Positions 1-8,228 of a DNA stretch of 64,000 nt are shown here, in pieces (positions within the stretch are counted from its first letter, which is position 1; each line of letters starts with the position of its first letter). The DNA is taken from the NCBI GenBank assembly GCA_964610315.1, contig CAZSVM010000008.1, positions 28,301-92,300 of the forward strand. The letters run 5' to 3'. The notes below the pieces were generated by a model. It saw only the letters and a program-made list of their open reading frames with translations, was not told the DNA's origin and searched no databases. Source of the DNA: JAQVEM01 sp964610315 (GTDB taxonomy: Bacteria; Actinomycetota; Humimicrobiia; Humimicrobiales; Humimicrobiaceae). The translations under genes were made by a program, and so were the position numbers.

Positions 1-1175
1 TAATCGATGATATAAGAAAAGGGAAAGCTATAATTATCGTTGACGATAAGCTGCCCAATAATCAAGGAGTATTTTTTCAGGCTGCGGAAAAAGTAACAAC
101 CTCTTCCATAAACTTTTTCATAACCCACGCCAGAGGCTTAATCTTTCTTCCCTGCGAACAAGAGAGATTAAATCAACTAAAGATACCGATGATAAGTTAT
201 GAGGATAAATCCCTTTCTGCCGGGACCGGATCTCTAGCCGTATCTATAAACGCAGGTTCCATAAAAGGAAGCGGAATTTCCGCCAGTAACAGAGTAAAAA
301 CCATAAAAACTTTCATTAATTCTAACACCAGACCGGAAGATATATCCATACCGGGCTATATATTTCCTCTGTGTTCCCATGACGGCGGTATTCTTATCAG
401 AGCCGGCCACACGGAAGCGGCAGTGGATCTTGCAAAAATAGCCGGGCTGTATCCTGCCGGCATTATATGTGAGGTTATTAGAGGCGATGGAGAAACGGCA
501 CATTTACCTGACCTTATAAAAATGTCAGAAAAATTTGATATAAAAATAATAACCATAGAAGAGCTTATCAGATACAGGAAAAGAAAGGAAAAATTGATTG
601 AGAAAGTTGCCGAAGTTAATTTACCCACTAGATGGGGTGAATTTAAAGCTATTACTTACCAGTCTATTCTGAAACCTGAATTTCATATTGCATTTATAAA
701 AGGAAAGGTCAGGGGTAAGAAGAATGTCCTGGTAAGAGTACACTCACAATGCCTTACCGGCGATACTTTTGGCTCTATGAGATGTGACTGTGGAGAGCAG
801 CTGGACAGGGCATTTAAAAAAATAAATAAAAAGGGCTGCGGAGTACTGCTTTATATGTCTCAGGAAGGAAGAGGAATAGGCTTATGCAATAAAATGAAAG
901 CTTATGAACTTCAGGAAAAAGGATTGGATACGGTAGAGGCAAATCTATACCTGGGATTTGATGCCGATTTAAGGGATTACGGTATGGGAGCACAGATACT
1001 TTCCGATCTTGGATTATCTACCATTCAGCTTATGACCAATAATCCCCAAAAAATAGTAGGACTGGAAGGTTACGGGCTTAAGGTCACCAGAAGAATACCT
1101 CTGGCCATACCTCCCAACAAAAATAATAAAAAATATTTATCTACTAAAAAAAATAAATTAAATCATATTTTATGA
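1..1175 (+). CDS. ribBA: Bifunctional RibBA-type protein (5' end cut by the window); RibB half degenerate, GTP cyclohydrolase II half intact
   Basis: Open in frame from base 3, so the start lies outside the window; calling the ATG at 189 would cut the first domain. The C-terminal half is GTP cyclohydrolase II, which opens the imidazole ring of GTP to begin riboflavin synthesis. It has the zinc triad CLTGDxFGSxRCDC, the QEGRGIGL segment, DLRDYGMGAQIL and LMTNNPQK. The N-terminal half has the DHBP synthase fold signature (FITHARGLI, GHTEAAVDLA, GIICE). However, the metal-binding stretch normally reading DDEDRENEGD reads DDKLPNNQGV, and the usual MNEDG loop reads IRGDG. Those acidic residues bind magnesium in RibB, so I infer this half has lost activity and only the cyclohydrolase works. 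ribH follows 22 bp downstream, and the pair is almost certainly co-transcribed. Confidence 0.93.
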   Translation, partial: IDDIRKGKAIIIVDDKLPNNQGVFFQAAEKVTTSSINFFITHARGLIFLPCEQERLNQLKIPMISYEDKSLSAGTGSLAVSINAGSIKGSGISASNRVKTIKTFINSNTRPEDISIPGYIFPLCSHDGGILIRAGHTEAAVDLAKIAGLYPAGIICEVIRGDGETAHLPDLIKMSEKFDIKIITIEELIRYRKRKEKLIEKVAEVNLPTRWGEFKAITYQSILKPEFHIAFIKGKVRGKKNVLVRVHSQCLTGDTFGSMRCDCGEQLDRAFKKINKKGCGVLLYMSQEGRGIGLCNKMKAYELQEKGLDTVEANLYLGFDADLRDYGMGAQILSDLGLSTIQLMTNNPQKIVGLEGYGLKVTRRIPLAIPPNKNNKKYLSTKKNKLNHIL

Positions 1176-1197
1176 TCATAAAACAGAAAGGGGAAAC

Positions 1198-1671
1198 ATG
1201 AAAAAGTATGAGGGTAAACTTAATGCAAAAGAATTAAAATTCGCAATAGTAGTAAGCCGGTATAATGATTTTATAACCTCAAGGTTACTGGACGGCGCAC
1301 TGGACTGCCTGCACAGACACCAATGCGATGATAATAATATTGAAGTAGCCTGGGTACCGGGTGCATTTGAGATCCCCGCGGCAGTAAAAATTATGGCTGA
1401 ATCAAAAAAATACAATGCTATTATCTGTCTTGGTGCGATTATAAAGGGAGATACATCGCATAACCAGTATATTGCCAGCGAGACTATTAAAGGATGCGCC
1501 AAAATCAGCCTGAACCTTAATATTCCCATTGCTTTCGGGGTTATAACCCCTGACAGCCTGGAACAGGCTGTCGAGAGAGCCGGAACCGGAATGAGAAATA
1601 AGGGCTGGGAAGCAGCGTTAAGTGCCATCGAGATGGCAAATTTATTTAAAGAAATAAAATTGGGAAAATAA
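1198..1671 (+). CDS. ribH: 6,7-dimethyl-8-ribityllumazine synthase
   Basis: Condenses 5-amino-6-ribitylaminouracil with dihydroxybutanone phosphate, the penultimate riboflavin step, normally in a 60-mer or pentamer in the cytoplasm. The 157 residues match the usual length. Visible hallmarks are VVSRYNDF near the N-terminus, WVPGAFEIP (about 51-59), GAIIKGDTSHNQY (about 80-92, with the catalytic His) and FGVITPDSLEQAVERAG towards the end. Start ATG is preceded by GAAAGGGG. It follows ribBA closely. The partner substrate, dihydroxybutanone phosphate, would have to come from another RibB if the upstream RibB domain is inactive. Confidence 0.96.
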   Translation: MKKYEGKLNAKELKFAIVVSRYNDFITSRLLDGALDCLHRHQCDDNNIEVAWVPGAFEIPAAVKIMAESKKYNAIICLGAIIKGDTSHNQYIASETIKGCAKISLNLNIPIAFGVITPDSLEQAVERAGTGMRNKGWEAALSAIEMANLFKEIKLGK

Positions 1672-1784
1672 ACAACAGGCGATTTTTTATTTACTCAACT
1701 TTTTTTATATTGTATACTTTTAAAACGTAAATGTTTTAAAATTTAACTGACGATCATTGAGGTTAAATATATTTCGATTTTCAT

Positions 1785-2420
1785 ATGCCAATAAGTGCCA
1801 AAGAGAGTTTAAGTAAATTAAACAAAGAAATCGTAAGCTGCAAAAAGTGCCCGGACCTGGTAAAAATCCGAAAACAGCCAGGAGGCGGTACGGGGGCATC
1901 CAAAGCAAACATAATGATAGTTGCCAGCCGCCCTTTAGCCAGTGAAGTAGGAAAAAGGAGCACTTTCTCTAGCGTCAACAACCAGGATAAATTTATAAAA
2001 AAAATATTAAACAAAACCGGACTTTCGTTGACTAAAGATACTTACATTACTTACCTGGTTAAATGTACACCGGAAAAATGGACGGAAAATAATGGAAGCT
2101 CTCCATTAAAAACCATAAAGCCACTAAAAAAGCATATAAATAATTGTATATCATTTTTAACCAAAGAAATTTCTATAATTACTCCTCATATAATTGTTTC
2201 TCTGGGTCTGGATGTGTCCAATATTATATTGCAGAAATTTTTTTCCGTAGAAAAGAAATACAGGAGTATGGAAAAAATACATATGAGAATATTTGAAAAC
2301 CCCTCTTTTAAACTGGTTCCCTTTTTTGATCCTCAGGATGTTCTCACCAAGGGTACGGTTAACGAAGAAAGATATATAAAGGATTTCGAATCCCTTTCCA
2401 AATTTTTAAAAATAGTCTAG
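1785..2420 (+). CDS. Uracil-DNA-glycosylase-fold protein with Fe-S cysteines but degenerate catalytic motifs
   Basis: A 211-residue protein resembling family 4/5 UDGs in layout: a CxxC pair near the N-terminus (C19, C22), a LVKCTPEK segment (C94) and a third-block Cys (C121) before a PHIIVSLGLD strand. These are the places where iron-sulfur UDGs hold their 4Fe-4S cluster. The motif that activates water and binds uracil (GEAPG in family 4) reads VASRPLAS, and the C-terminal HP motif reads PFFDPQ, so the normal catalytic residues are absent. I infer a DNA- or RNA-binding relative, or a glycosylase of changed specificity, not a classical uracil glycosylase. The start has no strong ribosome-binding site. 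It lies 113 bp after ribH on the same strand and converges with the next gene. Confidence 0.6.
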   Translation: MPISAKESLSKLNKEIVSCKKCPDLVKIRKQPGGGTGASKANIMIVASRPLASEVGKRSTFSSVNNQDKFIKKILNKTGLSLTKDTYITYLVKCTPEKWTENNGSSPLKTIKPLKKHINNCISFLTKEISIITPHIIVSLGLDVSNIILQKFFSVEKKYRSMEKIHMRIFENPSFKLVPFFDPQDVLTKGTVNEERYIKDFESLSKFLKIV

Positions 2421-2425
2421 CCGAT

Positions 2426-3451
2426 TTAATCCTCAACCAGATATATTTTTATTTTTCTTCTGCCATAGTGGTAACAATCTTCCAGGGTTTCAAAACAAAG
2501 ATCAATCCTGTTTCCTTTTATCCACCCTCCAGTATCGGCAGCCAGAGCTTCCCCATAACCGGGTATATAAAGCTTGGTTCCCAGGGGAATAATTCTGGGG
2601 TCAACGGCAACTATCCCTTTTCGTGCTCTTAATCCTATTGCTGTAATGCCATTTCCATTTATATCATTACCTCCCCTTCCAAAAGCATAATATCCGGTAG
2701 CCGTCATATCCCACTCTCCGGTCAGAGTAAGTCCGGGAGGCTGGATCATTGCTATTCTTTTTTCTATCTCGTCCAGAAGATTCTGGATCTCTCCTTTTTC
2801 ATTCTTTACTTTATCCAGCAGAACTTTGTTGTCTTCTATACTTTTAAGGAGCTGGTTTTCTTCTTCCTTAATGGTATCCCTGGTATTTTCAATTTCTTTC
2901 TTTTTCTCTTCTGCTTTACGGGAAATCCTGTCATATTCCTCTTTTTCGAAACGCAGCTGTTCTATTAGATCCGCCTGTTTCTCCATGATGTTTTTAAACA
3001 GATAAAGATTGTTTATAACTTCATTCAAATCCCTGGCACTAATTATAAGCTTGGCAACATCATCATTCCCGTATTTATATGAAAAAATTATTTTTTCTTC
3101 CAGTGCATTTTTCTTATTTTCAATGCTCCTGATTAATTCTCTTTTAGTCTCATTAAGCTCGTCCAACTGGTTTTCCAGTGCGGCAAGTTCTTCATTCAGT
3201 GAATTCAGTTTATTTCTTTTATTTTCCACTTCCGCCTCGGATGCAATTATTTCTTCCAGCAGATTCTCCTCATCCTGGCCTAATCTGGCAATGGCGTTTC
3301 CCAGTTCTTTTAAGGTAATGGCGTATATCTTTCCAGGCAAAACAACCAGGGAGGAAATAAAGATTAAAAGTGCAGTAATTAAAAATATCACTCTTTTTAA
3401 AAGATTAATTTTTGATATTTTTAATTCTTTCGATATATATTTTCCATACAT
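2426..3451 (-). CDS. Secreted coiled-coil protein with C-terminal 3D (Asp-Asp-Asp) domain
   Basis: 341 residues. An N-terminal hydrophobic segment (about 20-45) acts as signal peptide or anchor. It is followed by a long charged coiled coil (about 50-245, many Glu/Lys/Leu heptads, CwlO-like). The C-terminus is a 3D domain with MTATGYYA, AIGLRARKGIVAVDPRIIPLGTKLYI, and the conserved Asp residues in AADTGG and GNRIDLCF. The 3D fold is the barrel of MltA-type lytic transglycosylases and of Bacillus YocH/Rpf-like cell-wall proteins, so a role in peptidoglycan turnover outside the membrane is likely. It is the last gene of the minus-strand block that starts at the complex-I-like operon, but 189 bp separate it from DUF1287, so it may have its own promoter. 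Confidence 0.82.
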   Translation of the reverse strand: MYGKYISKELKISKINLLKRVIFLITALLIFISSLVVLPGKIYAITLKELGNAIARLGQDEENLLEEIIASEAEVENKRNKLNSLNEELAALENQLDELNETKRELIRSIENKKNALEEKIIFSYKYGNDDVAKLIISARDLNEVINNLYLFKNIMEKQADLIEQLRFEKEEYDRISRKAEEKKKEIENTRDTIKEEENQLLKSIEDNKVLLDKVKNEKGEIQNLLDEIEKRIAMIQPPGLTLTGEWDMTATGYYAFGRGGNDINGNGITAIGLRARKGIVAVDPRIIPLGTKLYIPGYGEALAADTGGWIKGNRIDLCFETLEDCYHYGRRKIKIYLVED

Positions 3452-3640
3452 TTGTAATAATTTTCTTTATTTTTTTGCAGCAGGCTTTAAACAAGTAACC
3501 CGCTAACGGATCGGGCAGTTTTATTTAAAATATTTTATTACATTTATATATATTTTTATAGATTTAATTAATTCTACATATCTTTAAACAATACTGAAAA
3601 AATCGAATAGTTTTAATTTTATGATTATCTTTATTAAAAT

Positions 3641-4420
3641 TTAGGGTGGAAATCTATAATGGCCGGTTATAATTTTTTCTTTTAAGATATTTTTTTCAAC
3701 AGTATAGCCTGGATCGATATAGTTATAGATTACCTTGGGAACTCCATCTCTGGTGGTATTATCCGAAATAATACCGACATTGTCCGTATATCCATCCCTA
3801 TCCATATCAAAAAAGATAACATCCCCGGGGAGCCATTGGTTAAGTTTACTGCTGCTTGAAAAGTCAAATGAAATGTCCAGAGATCTGGCATTTCTTCTGA
3901 AAAAAATCTCTAAATTTTGAATCCTGCGGTAATCAATATTAGGATCAGATACGGTTTGCCCCCATATTTCTCTTAAGGGATACTGATCGAAGTTTTCCTT
4001 TATATCTTCATGCACCAGTTCCTTCAAATCAAAACCTGCCTCCCGAAAAGCTCTGGCTATAATATCCGTACTTATAGCCAGATTCTCAGGGGGATCGCCA
4101 TTCTGGTAATAATTAGGTTCATCTTCCTCCAGAAAAATATTTTTTGCAGGTTCCCGTAGTTGTTTTTCTGCACCAAGCATTATATCTTTCTGGTCATTTA
4201 TTCCATCATTATCCCTATCCCCGGAAATGCCTGTATTATCCATATCTATTAACCTGTACCGGGGAAGTTCGTCTGCCAGAGCGGTAGGCGGCTTATACTC
4301 CTCTCTTAAGGAAATTTTATTTATGCTGATGATTACAGCTATTACTATGATTAAAATTAGTATAATAATCAAAAAATGTTTTATATTAAATCTTTTTTTA
4401 TTTTTTTCCCGGTTTTCCAA
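3641..4420 (-). CDS. Membrane-anchored DUF1287-family protein with calcium-loop motif
   Basis: 259 residues. One N-terminal transmembrane helix (about 15-35) puts the rest outside. Residues about 65-80 contain DRDNDGINDQKD, a thrombospondin-type-3/EF-hand-like calcium loop, and a second loop-like DMDRDGYTDN occurs near 205. The rest matches DUF1287: STDIIARAFREAGFDLKELVHEDI, NIDYRRIQNL, LPGDVIFF, VGIISD and a C-terminal ITGHYRFP. DUF1287 proteins are NlpC/P60-like in pattern (Cys replaced) and of unknown function. The assigned TTG start lacks a good ribosome-binding site. It sits 30 bp after the NuoN-like gene and may be read from the same transcript. Confidence 0.75.
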   Translation of the reverse strand: MENREKNKKRFNIKHFLIIILILIIVIAVIISINKISLREEYKPPTALADELPRYRLIDMDNTGISGDRDNDGINDQKDIMLGAEKQLREPAKNIFLEEDEPNYYQNGDPPENLAISTDIIARAFREAGFDLKELVHEDIKENFDQYPLREIWGQTVSDPNIDYRRIQNLEIFFRRNARSLDISFDFSSSSKLNQWLPGDVIFFDMDRDGYTDNVGIISDNTTRDGVPKVIYNYIDPGYTVEKNILKEKIITGHYRFPP

Positions 4421-4450
4421 GTTCTTAAAGAAGCAAAGCTTGAAGATATT

Positions 4451-5944
4451 TTAAAAGTTAAATTCCGTTATTTCAAAGTTTATAAATGCTATATCAACGT
4501 TCAATATTTTCAGAAGACCCAGCAATGCAGTAGCTAATATAATAAGAGAAAAAAAAGTAATATAAATATATAAAAATTTTGGAAATAAAATTCTCTGTTC
4601 TGCCGCTGAAGGGGATTTTTTAAAAATATTTGCCAAAATTCTGAAAACATTTACTGAAAGAAACATAAAAGCAGCCACTATTATCAGCAGCAATAAGATA
4701 TTGACTGTCCCCATTTTTAAAAAATTGGTACTCCTGAAATATTTTACAAATGGTTCTATATGATAGGCAAATCCGAACCAGGATATAAATATTACTACCA
4801 GGTTTATACCTATATATTTATTACTTCTTCCCAGCCCCCTTATATTATTTATATAGTCTCCGCCTCTACTTTTTTCGACACTGCTGAAAATTCCGTACAA
4901 AGGTATAAAACTGATCAGCATGAGGAAAATATTTGCAAAATTAAATAAATCCATGGAAAGCCTGGTTATAATCCCGGTTGAATACATGGAAATATTAAGT
5001 AAAAAAGTACCCATGAAAAATAAGAATAAGAATGATATTATCCTTCTGGAGCTTTTGGTTTTAACCGCTCCGATATTTCCTGCCAGCATGCAAAGATAAG
5101 TTATAATCACCAGAAAGATAGAAAGATAAATGTTGTTTTTTTCTATAAAAAAATTATATAAACCGCTCAGTTTTAAAAAAGTAAAAATTCCTACCGGGAA
5201 ATAAATAAACCATACCACGGCATTGGATGCAAACTCACCTCTTTTTATCATTTTCATATAAGGACCCTGGAAAGGAAATAAGAAAAAATACAGATAAAGG
5301 GCAATTCCAAAAACAATCATACCGGTAACAACCAGCGGATTCGAAATATATTCCGACTGTAAAATCTGATTAAAATCCTTAAAATCGGTAGCGCCGTATA
5401 ACAATGAAAACCCAAAAAAGAACAGGACAACCGTTAGGGCGGACCTTAAAAAATACTCGAATATATACAAGTTGATCTTATCCGTTTTTGAATTCATGGC
5501 AGATATCAGTTGAAATATGGTTAATATGAATATAGAAAGGCTGGTGAATATTAAAAGAAAATTTTTGCAGATAATCATAAATAAGGCACAGATGACTGAA
5601 AATAAAAAAAGAATAAGTATTCTGGTAAAATTACTATTATCCCCCTGATATATAAAAATAAAAAATAATAAACTTATGGCACTGAATATTATAATACCAG
5701 CCTCTGCCACCTGCACATTTCCAAAAGATAGGAGTGAACTAGAAAAGCTGCCGCCGGAAATATAACTATAGATGTTGAGGTAAAAAGCTAGAACAAAAGA
5801 AACCAAAACCAGTGCCATTAAATATCTTTTTACTGCTTTACTTTTAGAAACGGCAAAAAAAGATAAAACAAGAATGGTAATTGATAAAATAATTATACTC
5901 TGAAAAGGGTTTACCTTTTCACTTATATGAAATAAAAAGTTCAT
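4451..5944 (-). CDS. NuoN/Mrp-type membrane subunit, strongly diverged
   Basis: 497 residues with about 13-14 hydrophobic helices. It aligns in pattern with NuoN: a YFLRSALTVVLFFFGFSLLYGATDF block equals NuoN helix 5-6, and LFPFQGP equals the PFHxWxPD region. The Lys that precedes PFH in helix 7 of NuoN is not present (the stretch reads YLYFFLFPFQ), the following W-PD is lost, the helix-8 Lys is not seen, and the helix-5 Glu is displaced to the position of the neighbouring Lys (FEYFL). Those residues form the proton path in antiporter-like subunits, so pumping by this subunit is doubtful. It is the only antiporter-like subunit in the operon. It starts 3 bp after the NuoK-like gene ends, so the two are probably translationally coupled. 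Confidence 0.72.
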   Translation of the reverse strand: MNFLFHISEKVNPFQSIIILSITILVLSFFAVSKSKAVKRYLMALVLVSFVLAFYLNIYSYISGGSFSSSLLSFGNVQVAEAGIIIFSAISLLFFIFIYQGDNSNFTRILILFLFSVICALFMIICKNFLLIFTSLSIFILTIFQLISAMNSKTDKINLYIFEYFLRSALTVVLFFFGFSLLYGATDFKDFNQILQSEYISNPLVVTGMIVFGIALYLYFFLFPFQGPYMKMIKRGEFASNAVVWFIYFPVGIFTFLKLSGLYNFFIEKNNIYLSIFLVIITYLCMLAGNIGAVKTKSSRRIISFLFLFFMGTFLLNISMYSTGIITRLSMDLFNFANIFLMLISFIPLYGIFSSVEKSRGGDYINNIRGLGRSNKYIGINLVVIFISWFGFAYHIEPFVKYFRSTNFLKMGTVNILLLLIIVAAFMFLSVNVFRILANIFKKSPSAAEQRILFPKFLYIYITFFSLIILATALLGLLKILNVDIAFINFEITEFNF

Positions 5945-5947
5945 GAT

Positions 5948-6289
5948 TTACAGGTTATCTTCTCCCCACCAGTCGTTTCTGACTATTTCAAATATTTTAA
6001 ACTCTTTATAAAGCATCTCTTTGCCTGGTATTTCCCGATTCGAATAAATGTAATAAATAAGGCAAAACATTAAAAAATATATTATGGTAATCCCAAAAAT
6101 AATAAATATTTTGTCCCACAGCGAACGCTGATATAAAAATTGTGAAAAACTTAAAAAATTCATAGAAGCGGAAATTATTATAAATTGAAAGGAAATAAAA
6201 ACCGATATAATATCTTTACTATAAAAAATTCCAAATACTCCTATCAGCAAAAGTAAAAAATTAAAATATACAATTAATTGAAAAATCAT
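5948..6289 (-). CDS. NuoK-like small membrane subunit lacking the membrane glutamates
   Basis: 113 residues, three predicted helices, size and topology of NuoK (about 100). It begins with a 4-bp ATGA overlap with the stop of the NuoJ-like gene, so translation is coupled. NuoK normally carries a Glu in helix 2 (GLE) and another in helix 3 (AEAA); here the matching stretches read ISFQFIIIS and TIIYFLMFC, with no acidic residue inside a helix. The tail after helix 3 (about 30 residues, charged) is longer than usual. The assignment rests on position, length and the loose pattern FLLLLIGVFGIFYSKDII; sequence similarity is weak. Confidence 0.6.
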   Translation of the reverse strand: MIFQLIVYFNFLLLLIGVFGIFYSKDIISVFISFQFIIISASMNFLSFSQFLYQRSLWDKIFIIFGITIIYFLMFCLIYYIYSNREIPGKEMLYKEFKIFEIVRNDWWGEDNL

Positions 6290-6837
6290 TTTTTATCCGT
6301 TCTGATAGTTATAAACCACAAAAAAGATATGAATAATGATGCCATTATAATTATTAAAACCAGACTATAATCGGCAAAAAACTGCCTAGCAATATCACTT
6401 AATCCTATAATTAAAATATCACTGGTGATTCCTATCCCTCTTATAAAATCAGCCATATATTTATAAATAAAATATCCAATGGCTATACAAAACAAAAGCG
6501 GTATGATTATATTTAGAACTCTACTTCTGATTGAATTAGTGCTGCTTTTTAATTTCTTATCTGACTCCCCCTCTATTTCCTTTCCGAATAACTCCACCTG
6601 TATGACCAATAAATATAAGGATACCAAAAAGAACAGTATTATTATCCCGGTTATGAAGAATAAAACACCGGAATAGTATACAAAACTTAAAACACCAACA
6701 AATATAAAGGAAAGGAATAAAAATAGTAACTTTTTTCTTTTATCGGTTAAAAAAAGCGATAATAAACTACATATCAACAAACCAAAAATACTGATATAGT
6801 TTATTATTATTATTGTTAATTGACTTACATATGACAT
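6286..6837 (-). CDS. NuoJ-like membrane subunit
   Basis: 183 residues with five hydrophobic helices, the topology of NuoJ, placed between the NuoI-like and NuoK-like genes exactly as in nuo operons. The helix pair ending in VGVLSFVYYSGVLFFITGIIILFFLVSLYLLVIQ corresponds to the NuoJ helices that normally contain the pi-bulge Tyr/Gly segment; a charged loop of about 25 residues follows. Identification is by synteny and topology. The start has no clear ribosome-binding site. Confidence 0.6.
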   Translation of the reverse strand: MSYVSQLTIIIINYISIFGLLICSLLSLFLTDKRKKLLFLFLSFIFVGVLSFVYYSGVLFFITGIIILFFLVSLYLLVIQVELFGKEIEGESDKKLKSSTNSIRSRVLNIIIPLLFCIAIGYFIYKYMADFIRGIGITSDILIIGLSDIARQFFADYSLVLIIIMASLFISFLWFITIRTDKK

Positions 6838-6844
6838 ATTTATT

Positions 6845-7267
6845 TTACCAGAAATCTCTTATGGTACCTGATGGTTTTATTAACTCGTTTTTCTCCAATC
6901 TCAGGTTTTTTTTCTTAAACTTCGCCAGCTGATACAGGTAAGACATATCTATAGCATTCATCCTGCAGAATTCAACGCAGTTCCCGCAAAAAATACATTT
7001 ACTTAAATCCAGGCAGAACTCATCAAGAACTTCTCTGCCACTGCCTTCCCTTCTTTTCTTTACCTCTATGCAGTTCTGGGGACAAATTATACTGCACAAT
7101 CCACAACCTCTACAAATAACATCCAGGGAATCCGGATCCAATTTTAAATGAAGAACACCTCTACTGTTGTCAGGAATTATTATTTTCTCCTTGGGGTAAA
7201 CCACGGTTCGAGGTTTCCTGAATATATTTCCCAGAACCATAAAAAAATTTTTTATAAGTCTTAACAT
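6845..7267 (-). CDS. NuoI-like 2x[4Fe-4S] ferredoxin subunit
   Basis: 140 residues. Two complete CxxCxxCxxxC motifs are present: CRGCGLCSIICPQNC (about 54) and CIFCGNCVEFCRMNA (about 91). They are spaced as in NuoI/EchF/MbhN subunits, which carry clusters N6a and N6b between the input module and the NuoB-type cluster. The N-terminal LGNIFRKPRTVVYP is NuoI-like. The electron wire is therefore intact here, in contrast with the membrane subunits. A possible second Met at residue 10 could be the true start because no ribosome-binding site precedes the first. Confidence 0.88.
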   Translation of the reverse strand: MLRLIKNFFMVLGNIFRKPRTVVYPKEKIIIPDNSRGVLHLKLDPDSLDVICRGCGLCSIICPQNCIEVKKRREGSGREVLDEFCLDLSKCIFCGNCVEFCRMNAIDMSYLYQLAKFKKKNLRLEKNELIKPSGTIRDFW

Positions 7268-7280
7268 TTAAAAAACAAAT

Positions 7281-8216
7281 TCAAATTAAATTATACACAT
7301 CCCTGGCTACAAAAAACCCCAGGGTAATTATAAAATTAACCAGCGAGACTGGAATCAAAAATTTCCAGTTAATTTTTACCAGAAAGTTATAGCTGTCTAT
7401 CCTTCCGGTTATCTTATCCGCCAATAATAATATTATAAAGATAAAATAAAATTTAACAGCAAGCATTATCTCTCCCCTTATAATATACAGGTCCTGCCAT
7501 CCACCCAGATAAAGGATATTCAAAATTATGATCAGGAAAAAAATAACCATATAAACCGAAAGCTTTTCGATAATTTTTCCCAATCCTTTTCCCTCTTTGC
7601 CTATATTTACTCCAGTTGACAGGTAACTTTTCCTGCTTATACCCAGCAGCTTTAACTGAAAAAACATGGAAACAAAAAATGTCAAAAAGCCCAGAGGCTG
7701 TAAGATTATATTCCAATATTTATGCTGGGAATTCACAATCTCCCTTAAACTTAAGGTTTTATTTATCAGGACAATACTTGCCACGCTGAATAAAAGAGGC
7801 GCCATAAAAGAAAGCAGGATTAATATTTTCTTGCTGTTTTCGCTAAATACTTCGCTATAAGAAGATCTGCTTGAATTAAGAAGTAAAATAATTATAAGGC
7901 TGATATAGAAAGTTAACGCAATCAAAAGACTGTAGTCCTTTTCTACCAAAACCAGATTCGCGGTTATGGGAACTGCACTCCATATCAAAAAAGAAAGCAG
8001 GAAGATAAAAAAAGTCCATATATTTATTTTATGGTCGTTTGATAAATATTTATAAAACCTGACCAGGGGAAACCCAGCACTTGATGCTCTGGTTATAATA
8101 TATCCCCTTCTCAATTCGGTACGGGCGGCAAGTTTATTGCTTATATACTCACATATATACAAATTTACCGCGAGCAGTAAAAGGATATAAAAAATTTTTT
8201 TCAGGATAAGTAACAT
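7281..8216 (-). CDS. NuoH-like membrane subunit (HycD/NuoH family)
   Basis: 311 residues with about eight helices. Family marks: a start region resembling NuoH helix 1 followed by TRASSAGFPLVRFYKYL, LYLGGWQDL (NuoH YLGGW), and KINWKFLIPVSLVNF close to the C-terminus (NuoH WKxLIPLxLxN). This subunit anchors the hydrophilic arm to the membrane and forms the entrance of the quinone tunnel in complex I. The charged loops usually rich in Glu and Arg (for example the RAxxPRxRxDQ stretch) are reduced to ADKITGRIDSYN. Start ATG has a GGCGGAG ribosome-binding site 5 bp upstream; the stop of NuoCD is 12 bp before. Confidence 0.8.
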   Translation of the reverse strand: MLLILKKIFYILLLLAVNLYICEYISNKLAARTELRRGYIITRASSAGFPLVRFYKYLSNDHKINIWTFFIFLLSFLIWSAVPITANLVLVEKDYSLLIALTFYISLIIILLLNSSRSSYSEVFSENSKKILILLSFMAPLLFSVASIVLINKTLSLREIVNSQHKYWNIILQPLGFLTFFVSMFFQLKLLGISRKSYLSTGVNIGKEGKGLGKIIEKLSVYMVIFFLIIILNILYLGGWQDLYIIRGEIMLAVKFYFIFIILLLADKITGRIDSYNFLVKINWKFLIPVSLVNFIITLGFFVARDVYNLI

Positions 8217-8228
8217 TATACTCCGCCT

